Of a stretch of 24,001 nt of DNA, positions 1 through 5,478 are shown one piece after another. The notes under the pieces were generated by a model, which worked only from the letters and a program-made list of their open reading frames with translations, searched no databases and had not been told where the DNA came from. The DNA is from a virus. The translations under genes and the position numbers were made by a program. Within the stretch, counting starts at the first letter, position 1, and the number at the start of each line of letters is the position of its first letter. Location of the stretch: positions 1-24,001 of the IMG/VR virus record IMGVR_UViG_3300007511_000152, one strand, 5' to 3'.

Positions 1-101
1 TTATATTCATCATTAGCAATTATTTGTTCTCCAACTTTCACATCACCAATTTCTTTAATTGTACCATCACGTAATTGTATTTTCTCTTTCACATAGATAC
101 A
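1..101 (-). other. N-terminal splicing block of an intein inside gp41 (partial)
   Basis: From Cys374 of the helicase frame (codon 101..99) the 33 residues read CIYVKEKIQLRDGTIKEIGD then VKVGEQIIANDEY. This is the layout of an intein block A: Cys1, a hydrophobic beta strand, a DGT turn, then an I-x-D-V-K-V-G-E/D-x-I hairpin. T4-like helicases instead continue from DTSE with SFGLPA-type sequence, so the downstream extein should begin with Ser, a standard +1 residue. Only the first 33 residues lie in the window. The histidine block, any homing endonuclease domain, the C-terminal His-Asn and the second extein cannot be seen. It may be contiguous or split. Confidence 0.85.
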
Positions 102-1220
102 CTCGCTGGTATCTTCCAACCCCACATCAGTTGACATAAATCCAGCACGATTTAATTGCGTGGCGCTAACGATTGGAATATCCCATTCTACTGCCAATCC
201 TCTCAACTCTTCTGCAATCGCCTTGACTACAAAATAAGACCCTGCACTAATGTTATTTTTATATCTGATTGATGTACAAAGGTTTAAGTAGTCCATGAAT
301 AAAATGTCTGGTATAAACCCCTTCTTAATCTTCAGTTCGTTCATCAACGCACGAAAGTTATTAACAGATGCAGTTGCAGTAGGATACTCCTTTACAATCA
401 ATTTTCCTTTAATTTTATCTCTCAATTTCCCTATCTTTTTTTGATAAGATTCCTTGGGCATATCTTTCAACATATCCATAGGAATATTCATGAGATTTGC
501 ATCAATTCTTTCTGCAATCCTTTCCTCTGCCATTTCCAAAGTTATATAAAGAACATTCTTATTGTCAGATAAACAATTTGCGGCCATATGACACATGAAC
601 AGGGATTTGCCAATTCCAGTTCCAGCTAGCGCAATGTTGAGCGTTTTTCTTGGTAATCCCCCAGCAGTAATTTTATTGAAATATTCTAAATCAAATGGTA
701 TTTTTTCTTCTTTTTTCCGATAGAAGTCAAACCGTTCATCAGAATTATCAAGATAGTCATGACCAATATGAGTATCAAAACTAACGGAAAGAGCGTCACT
801 AAGAATAGTAGGGATAGCGTCTTTGGTATAATCTGATTTTTTAGTTTCGTCAAAAATCCCAATTGAATTGGTGATTGCGTTGTAAAGGGCCTTGTCTTGG
901 CAGAATTTTTCACTTCGTTCCAGTAACCATGCAAGACTTTCTCTGTCTTCTTTTGACCACCTATCTTCTGCATCTTTGAGTAATTCCGTTGTTGTTTGAA
1001 AATGTTCTTCTGTTAGATCATTTCTCTCATTTAATTCAATAATAAGCGCTTCTTTACTAGGAATATTAGAATACTTATTGAAATATTTTCTTATCTCTTG
1101 AAATACTGCTTTATCTGTAAACTGATTGAAGTATTCTTCTTTTATAAATGGTAGAGTTTTTCTTGCATATTCTTCATTATACAACAGGCTTCGCAAAATG
1201 ATATTTTCTAGTCGTTCCAT
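1..1220 (-). CDS. 41: Replicative DNA helicase gp41 (DnaB-like), N-terminal extein, interrupted by an intein and cut by the window edge
   Basis: Hexameric 5'-3' replicative helicase that unwinds the fork with primase and polymerase. Reading from ATG at 1220, the product has a DnaB-type N-terminal region. Walker A is AGTGIGKS (residues 199-206) and Walker B is ILFMDYLNL, with Asp310. The H3/H4 region reads VSATQLNRAGFMSTDVGLED up to DTSE (residue 373), close to T4 gp41. The next residue is Cys374, and the sequence stops resembling a helicase there (see the intein entry). The C-terminal part, about 100 residues in T4 gp41, lies beyond position 1. The start MERLENIILRSLLYNEEYAR matches the short N-terminus of T4 gp41 (475 residues). 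An in-frame ATG at 1256 is a less likely start. The gene overlaps the end of the upstream 122-residue gene by 44 nt, as expected in a coupled operon. Confidence 0.93.
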   Translation of the reverse strand, partial: MERLENIILRSLLYNEEYARKTLPFIKEEYFNQFTDKAVFQEIRKYFNKYSNIPSKEALIIELNERNDLTEEHFQTTTELLKDAEDRWSKEDRESLAWLLERSEKFCQDKALYNAITNSIGIFDETKKSDYTKDAIPTILSDALSVSFDTHIGHDYLDNSDERFDFYRKKEEKIPFDLEYFNKITAGGLPRKTLNIALAGTGIGKSLFMCHMAANCLSDNKNVLYITLEMAEERIAERIDANLMNIPMDMLKDMPKESYQKKIGKLRDKIKGKLIVKEYPTATASVNNFRALMNELKIKKGFIPDILFMDYLNLCTSIRYKNNISAGSYFVVKAIAEELRGLAVEWDIPIVSATQLNRAGFMSTDVGLEDTSECIYVKEKIQLRDGTIKEIGDVKVGEQIIANDEY

Positions 1221-1545
1221 CTTCGCTTTCTTCTTTCCGTTTCTCAAGCTCTTCATTAAGAATGTTTATATAAATTTGTCCTAACATATATTCAAATTCC
1301 TCCCCTTCTTCATCAGTAAATTCTTTATCTTTAAAATCTGGTGGAATCCCAATCATTTCATATTCATATCGTGCCTTAGTTGTTCCATCATCATTATCCT
1401 TGTCTGCCATTTGGAATCTACCAAACGCAACAGTAATTCCTGCAAATGGGCCCAATTCAATAAATATACAACATCTATCCTGTTCTTCTGGGTCAGGTAT
1501 TATTCTATGATAATTCTTTATCTGTTCCGGCGTCAATTCCATCAT
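1177..1545 (-). CDS. Conserved-position hypothetical protein between uvsX and gp41
   Basis: A 122-residue acidic protein starting MMELTPEQIKNYHRIIPDPE. I do not recognise its family. It has a hydrophobic beta-rich middle (CCIFIELGPFAGITVAFGRF), two acidic stretches and a charged C-terminal helix. It occupies the position of gene 40 in T4, between uvsX and 41, but I see no similarity that would make it gp40. The frame is open further upstream to 1743, but that part lies inside uvsX. I chose ATG 1545 because GGAG sits six bases ahead of it and because a promoter (1571..1599) would start transcription near 1564. Its 5' end overlaps the uvsX 3' end by 41 nt and its 3' end overlaps the helicase start. 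Confidence 0.75.
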   Translation of the reverse strand: MMELTPEQIKNYHRIIPDPEEQDRCCIFIELGPFAGITVAFGRFQMADKDNDDGTTKARYEYEMIGIPPDFKDKEFTDEEGEEFEYMLGQIYINILNEELEKRKEESEDGTTRKYHFAKPVV

Positions 1546-2572
1546 ATTCATCTCCATTTGTTCTACCATAAGTATACTCTTTTTTGGTGTAATTGTCAAG
1601 TTGATTGAGAATGTCTTCTGTGAAGTATTTCTCTGGTTCTTTGAGGATTTGTTTTCCGAATAATTTTGAACCATCTGGAAGTTCAAATCTTGTTGATACT
1701 CTTTTAAAGATTCCTGCGGCTTCGGCCATCTCAAGAAGTCCATAATACTTACTCAAACCATCATTATAAGTCAATAGAACATCAACCATTTTGTTCTCTT
1801 TTGTCAATCGTGATTTGTTCATCTTACAATGAATGACATTTCCAATCACTTCTGTACCATCCTTCTCTTTTCGTTTGGACAAGAACACGATTGAAGATGC
1901 GGCATATTGCATTGCAGAGCCACCACCCATAACTTTAGTTGGATACATCGTACCAATCTGGTCATAGACATGATTGGTTACTATAAACGGAACATTCACT
2001 TTCGCAAGTCTTAGAGTGAGAACACGAAATGCACCCTTGATTACTTGAGCCTTTGTCATGTCTTTTTTTCCAGTATCTTCGGAGATATCTGCCATCTCTT
2101 TTGTAGTAGACAACATACCCAAAGAATCCAGACACATCATCAAAGGTGGTCTTTCCGACTCATCTATTTCACCATGTTTTTCTAAAATCTTTACCGCTTG
2201 ATGTCGAAACTCTTCAACTGTTGCAACTGGCATATGATATACTCTTGTAGTATCAATTCCACGTTCCTTGAGCATTTCACTTGTCAATGCAGATTCCGAT
2301 TCAAAGTAAATACAACCACCAGTAGGATTCATGTCAAGAAAATGTTTGACTAATCCTAAAGTGAAAAATGTTTTACCAGTTGCAGACTCTCCAGCAAGTG
2401 CAGTTATCTTGTTTGCAGGGAGTCCACCATATATTGAACCAGATAAAAGTGCATTGAATACATAAGAACCTGTATCAATGTATTGTGAAACATCACCTCC
2501 AAAAATTCCATTATCAACTAAACTTCCATATTCATTACCGGCCGCTTTGGCCAGATCTTTCATATAACTCAT
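1505..2572 (-). CDS. uvsX: UvsX, RecA-like recombinase
   Basis: Strand-exchange protein of T4-type recombination-dependent replication and repair. It coats single-stranded DNA and works with UvsY and gp32. The product is 355 residues (T4 UvsX 391). Walker A is GESATGKT (residues 61-68), the catalytic-glutamate strand is CIYFESESALT (about 87-97), and Walker B is LMMCLDSLGML with Asp149. VPFIVTNHVYDQIG and the glycine-rich KVMGGGSAMQYAASS match the RecA-type ATP-linking segment and L2 region. The C-terminus is acidic. ATG 2572 is preceded by AAAGGA at good spacing. It lies between a 33-residue ORF and the 122-residue gene, and the T4 order uvsX-40-41 is preserved in outline. Confidence 0.96.
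   Translation of the reverse strand: MSYMKDLAKAAGNEYGSLVDNGIFGGDVSQYIDTGSYVFNALLSGSIYGGLPANKITALAGESATGKTFFTLGLVKHFLDMNPTGGCIYFESESALTSEMLKERGIDTTRVYHMPVATVEEFRHQAVKILEKHGEIDESERPPLMMCLDSLGMLSTTKEMADISEDTGKKDMTKAQVIKGAFRVLTLRLAKVNVPFIVTNHVYDQIGTMYPTKVMGGGSAMQYAASSIVFLSKRKEKDGTEVIGNVIHCKMNKSRLTKENKMVDVLLTYNDGLSKYYGLLEMAEAAGIFKRVSTRFELPDGSKLFGKQILKEPEKYFTEDILNQLDNYTKKEYTYGRTNGDEYDGIDAGTDKELS
1571..1599 (-). promoter_or_regulatory. Sigma70-like promoter inside the uvsX 3' end
   Basis: Minus strand TTGACA (1599..1594), 17-bp spacer, TATACT (1576..1571). It lies in the last codons of uvsX, about 25 bp ahead of the 122-residue gene and gp41, and could drive these two genes separately. Confidence 0.6.
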
Positions 2573-2590
2573 AATTTTCCTTTCAATATT

Positions 2591-2692
2591 TCAAAATCCA
2601 TGTGGTTTATCCCAAAAATATATTATTTGACCCATCCAACACATCCAAATTAAATTTTTCCAGAACCATGTTACAAAATATGCTTCTATCAT
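2591..2692 (-). CDS. Tiny aromatic, membrane-type peptide (33 residues)
   Basis: A 33-codon ORF with ATG at 2692 overlapping the stop of the preceding membrane-protein gene as ATGA, behind the ribosome site AAAGGAAAAAA. The product begins MIEAYFVTWFWKNLIWMCWM and contains five Trp and four Phe in 33 residues, consistent with one short membrane-inserted helix. It fills almost all of the gap ahead of uvsX. No family is recognised. The overlap and ribosome site are visible, but whether the peptide is made is inference. Confidence 0.45.
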   Translation of the reverse strand: MIEAYFVTWFWKNLIWMCWMGQIIYFWDKPHGF

Positions 2693-3588
2693 TTTTTTCC
2701 TTTCAGCTTCTTAAATAAATCCCACGTAAGGATTTTAAAATCGTTTCCATCATCATCTGAATATTCTGCTACATTTTCCTTATCTATTACTTCTTTGTCT
2801 GATAAATCCGGCATGACTGTAACAGTCCTAGTCGCCATTTTTCTTTCCCTCCGATAATCCCTCAATGAAATATTTGCAGCAATCACAAGGACAACTGCAA
2901 GAGGGTCAAATACAAAGATGAGAAGTATAATTATCCAACGCACGGCTTCTTCAAGTTGAGTATCACTCACCTCATCATATAACATACTCGCTACATATTT
3001 TATAGGCCCAACCTCTACTTCTGCAAGATTTAATTTCGTTTTCAATTCATACTTCTCATCCGTCAAACCATCAATCTCTCCTTCTAGATTTGAAATTCTC
3101 GTTTTCAATAAATTTGTTTCATTATCCATTGCACCAATCTTGGCCAATCCTTTTGAGATTGCACCAAGTTCAATGTATCTTTGAAGTGCTTTATCTAATG
3201 TATCTAATCTTCCTTCATATCTTTCTATCTGAGATTTTCGTTGAACAACCTTTAATTCTATTCTTTCTATTCGCTCTTCCAAGAGGGCGGTAGGACTTGA
3301 TTGTTGTATATGCGCTCTTGAGAGAAAACCAAATATCCCTAATGATGTAATCAACATCAAAACAACTACGGCTATAATGAAATAGGATTTGATTGTGTTT
3401 GGTGCAGATTTCCAATTTTGAAAAGTCCAACTTGCACATACTAATTTGCCTATTTCAAGGACAATCCCCATTATCATAATTGCAGTTGTAGCTCCTGAAA
3501 ATATCGCTATTAATCCAACAATGGAATACCAAGCCGCTACAGTTGAAATTGCAAGTGCAACAAATAATGTTAATAACCCAAAAAATAT
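2689..3588 (-). CDS. Coiled-coil membrane protein with non-canonical or frameshifted N-terminus
   Basis: The frame from the first ATG (3477) gives 262 residues: a membrane helix (about 32-52, SYFIIAVVVLMLITSLGIFG), a long heptad-rich coiled coil (about 65-150), a helix (about 179-203, WIIILLIFVFDPLAVVLVIA) and a charged tail. The same frame stays open upstream to 3600 and encodes two further hydrophobic segments (GLLTLFVALAISTVAAWYSI, then VGLIAIFSGATTA), so the true protein starts earlier. No ATG, GTG or TTG exists there. The coordinates used assume an ATA start at 3588, just after AAGGAG. The alternative is ATG 3604 with a one-base slip in a run of six T. This arrangement (paired N-terminal helices, coiled coil, C-terminal helix) recalls hypothetical proteins of marine T4-like phages and possibly DUF4407. 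The function is unknown. Confidence 0.75.
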   Translation of the reverse strand: MFFGLLTLFVALAISTVAAWYSIVGLIAIFSGATTAIMIMGIVLEIGKLVCASWTFQNWKSAPNTIKSYFIIAVVVLMLITSLGIFGFLSRAHIQQSSPTALLEERIERIELKVVQRKSQIERYEGRLDTLDKALQRYIELGAISKGLAKIGAMDNETNLLKTRISNLEGEIDGLTDEKYELKTKLNLAEVEVGPIKYVASMLYDEVSDTQLEEAVRWIIILLIFVFDPLAVVLVIAANISLRDYRRERKMATRTVTVMPDLSDKEVIDKENVAEYSDDDGNDFKILTWDLFKKLKGKK

Positions 3589-3604
3589 ATTTCTCCTTCT
3601 TCAT

Positions 3605-3835
3605 CTATGGATGTACATACGATTTAGGTTTTACCCATTTCTTTGATTTGTATGATTTTGATTTTGATTGTAGTTCCTTATTATCACATTGAATAATGCA
3701 CTCATTCCATTTTTTATATGCTTTTAACGGAATACACTCTTCTTCTTTCATTATTTTCCAACATCTATATGATTGATTAGAAACACAAGAAAATATAAAA
3801 AATTGTAATATAACAAAAAGAAAAATATTTCTCAC
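3605..3835 (-). CDS. Small predicted lipoprotein or secreted protein
   Basis: A 76-residue product starting at GTG 3835, which overlaps the stop of the glycosyltransferase gene as GTGA. It begins MRNIFLFVILQFFIFSC, a hydrophobic export signal ending in a lipobox-like IFSC. This is followed by a Cys-containing polar part (four further Cys-type positions in SYRCWKI, EEECIP and ECIIQC) and a Lys/Ser-rich tail. The frame extends upstream to an ATG at 3889, but that would place 18 extra residues inside the glycosyltransferase gene and ahead of the signal. Small lipoproteins in phages can act in lysis or in superinfection exclusion; nothing here decides between these. The next gene begins right after its TAG stop. 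Confidence 0.6.
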   Translation of the reverse strand: MRNIFLFVILQFFIFSCVSNQSYRCWKIMKEEECIPLKAYKKWNECIIQCDNKELQSKSKSYKSKKWVKPKSYVHP

Positions 3836-4641
3836 ATATAAAATTCTTTTATGTTTGACACTTGCGAATCCATATATAATTTTTTCCATTGAATTCTAAC
3901 TTTAGGTTGTCCTTGTTTATGTTCTTCGTTTAAGACAGTTACATAATCCCCAAATCTTTCTTTAACAATATTCATTCCAGTTAAAATAGAATCATCAGTC
4001 CTAAAAGTTGAACAACCACCATCTGACCCAAATTTTGTATCATATAAAAATTCATCAAATTTCCCTATTTTATATCCTCTACTTAAAATTTCTAAATTAA
4101 GAAGAATATCTTCGCATACTATTGTAGTATCATCAACCCATGACCAATCTATTTCTTCGTAAAGTTTTGAAAATACCTCACCATTTAGTGCATATGCATT
4201 ATATTGACCACCTCCTGTATCCCAATATCTTTCTTGTGCTGGGGGCATAAAGGCCAATCGGGGGCCAACCAAAACAACATTTCCATCTAATTTTTCATCA
4301 ATACTTTCAATCATTTCATCATAATCATTATCAATAAAATCCCTCTTAGACATTTCCATATTTGAAACATCACCATAATATTTTACATTTCTTCTTACAA
4401 ATTTAAGGTCATCATCAACTATAAAATATTTAGATATTCCACCATGACGATGTATAATATCTCTTGTCTTCGCTATTCCTATATCATTATTAACCACCAA
4501 ATATTCACAATCATATTCATACAGATGCTCTTCCTTTTTCTGCACAACCATTATTACAAGTTTTTTCCATTTATCGGGAAGTGCATTGTAAGTTATTTGA
4601 TTATTATGTCGGCCTAAAGTAGGTATGTATATTTTATCCAA
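3832..4641 (-). CDS. TAGT-like (TET-associated) GT-A glycosyltransferase
   Basis: 269 residues. The N-terminus KIYIPTLGRHNNQITYNALP, the middle ILxTR-like block (IGIAKTRDIIHRHGG) and the DDD metal/sugar-nucleotide motif in YFIVDDDLKF (Asp76-78) match the TAGT group of phage glycosyltransferases. That family was described next to TET/JBP-type base oxidases and is proposed to glycosylate modified bases in phage DNA. No TET/JBP gene is visible in the window, so the substrate is inference. The start is TTG at 4641, supported by GGAGG six bases upstream and by the conserved motif beginning at residue 3. Both the start codon and its ribosome site lie inside a duplicated copy of the polymerase 3' end (4633..4659). 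The stop overlaps the lipoprotein gene. Confidence 0.78.
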   Translation of the reverse strand: MDKIYIPTLGRHNNQITYNALPDKWKKLVIMVVQKKEEHLYEYDCEYLVVNNDIGIAKTRDIIHRHGGISKYFIVDDDLKFVRRNVKYYGDVSNMEMSKRDFIDNDYDEMIESIDEKLDGNVVLVGPRLAFMPPAQERYWDTGGGQYNAYALNGEVFSKLYEEIDWSWVDDTTIVCEDILLNLEILSRGYKIGKFDEFLYDTKFGSDGGCSTFRTDDSILTGMNIVKERFGDYVTVLNEEHKQGQPKVRIQWKKLYMDSQVSNIKEFYM

Positions 4642-4659
4642 AGAAATCCTCCAACGTTG
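4633..4659. repeat. Direct repeat, downstream copy of the gp43 3' end
   Basis: A 27-bp element identical to 5452..5478 except for one base (22 bp perfect, one mismatch, then GTTG). It encodes the last codons of the endonuclease gene (T-L-E-D-F-F-G-stop). On the same bases it holds the GGAGG and TTG start of the glycosyltransferase gene. The two copies are 819 bp apart, exactly 273 codons, and bracket the GIY-YIG gene. Confidence 0.85.
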
Positions 4660-5449
4660 GTATGCTATTTTTTACTTTAGCCCATCTTACAAGACTGGCC
4701 TTTCTACATATTTCTTTTCGTCTTTCTTTACCACAAGCGAGTGACCTTCTACTTTGTTCTTTACTTTTTTCTTCATCAGGCATATTTGACCATCTTTGAG
4801 AAACCCCCTTTCCTATTGCTATTCTTTGCTCTTCTGTAATAATTCTTTCACTCATGGCTTGTTTGTATTTCTCACTACTGTTAATACCCTCTCCTATTTT
4901 TCGTTTATGTTCTTCTGATAAATTTTTACCTTTGTGAGCATCACTCAACTTCTTTTTGGTTTCTTCTGAGATTATTTTACCTTTTTGCCCTTCACTTATA
5001 TTCTTCTTGTGTTCTTCTGAAAATTTCCTGCCATAATTTGGATGATTCTCACCTTTTTTGACTTCTCTCATCTTCTGTATGGATTCTGATGAATGTTTCG
5101 TACCTGTTCTTGCTTGTCTTATTTTTTCACTTCTTTCTGGATCTTCCATATTTTGATAAGGCCAAATTGCTTTATTCAAATATAAATTAGTATTAATCAC
5201 ATCATTTTCTTGTTGAAATTTTCTCTCTTCTTCAATAGTTTCTTTATCATCTTTAAATTCTCTTACCCAATCAATTTTAAAAGATTCGGCTCCATATTCA
5301 TCTATTAATTTTTTAACATGAGCACTACTTGTAAAATAAATTTTCCAAAAATCTTCTTTTGCACTTACTTTATTAGCAATTCTTGAACCGACATAACATT
5401 TGTTTGTAGGTATATGGGTTATATGATAGATATAGGGTTTTATATTCAT
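4634..5449 (-). CDS. GIY-YIG homing endonuclease with NUMOD3 repeats (Seg-like)
   Basis: 271 residues. The N-terminal GIY-YIG nuclease domain reads YIYHITHIPTNKCYVGSR (about 6-23), followed by the helix HVKKLIDEYGAESFKIDWV and the acidic catalytic region TIEEERKFQQ with a later Asn (YLN). From about 110 to 195 there are four or five NUMOD3-type DNA-binding repeats (SEEHKKNISEGQKGK, SEETKKKLSDAHKGK, SEEHKRKIGEG). This layout is typical of free-standing homing endonucleases such as T4 SegA-SegE. The start ATG 5449 follows the polymerase stop by three bases. The C-terminus, PTLEDFFG, is nearly the same as that of gp43 because the gene lies between two copies of the gp43 3' end. This is most simply explained by insertion of the endonuclease gene behind the polymerase gene. 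Confidence 0.93.
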   Translation of the reverse strand: MNIKPYIYHITHIPTNKCYVGSRIANKVSAKEDFWKIYFTSSAHVKKLIDEYGAESFKIDWVREFKDDKETIEEERKFQQENDVINTNLYLNKAIWPYQNMEDPERSEKIRQARTGTKHSSESIQKMREVKKGENHPNYGRKFSEEHKKNISEGQKGKIISEETKKKLSDAHKGKNLSEEHKRKIGEGINSSEKYKQAMSERIITEEQRIAIGKGVSQRWSNMPDEEKSKEQSRRSLACGKERRKEICRKASLVRWAKVKNSIPTLEDFFG

Positions 5450-5451
5450 AA

Positions 5452-5478
5452 TTTATCCAAAGAAATCCTCCAAAGTTG
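5452..5478. repeat. Direct repeat, original copy at the gp43 3' end
   Basis: Upstream copy of the repeat described at 4633..4659. It carries the last codons and TAA of gp43 (S-T-L-E-D-F-F-G). Similarity continues weakly for about ten bases beyond the stop. Confidence 0.85.

Noticed and set aside
1546-1743. N-terminal extension of the 122-residue gene to an ATG at 1743
   Set aside because: This part lies within uvsX and ahead of the likely promoter. GGAG points to ATG 1545.
4633-5478. Direct repeat as an insertion-sequence target duplication
   Set aside because: The bracketed gene is a GIY-YIG endonuclease, not a transposase, and the repeat is coding sequence of the neighbour, which fits homing-type insertion better.
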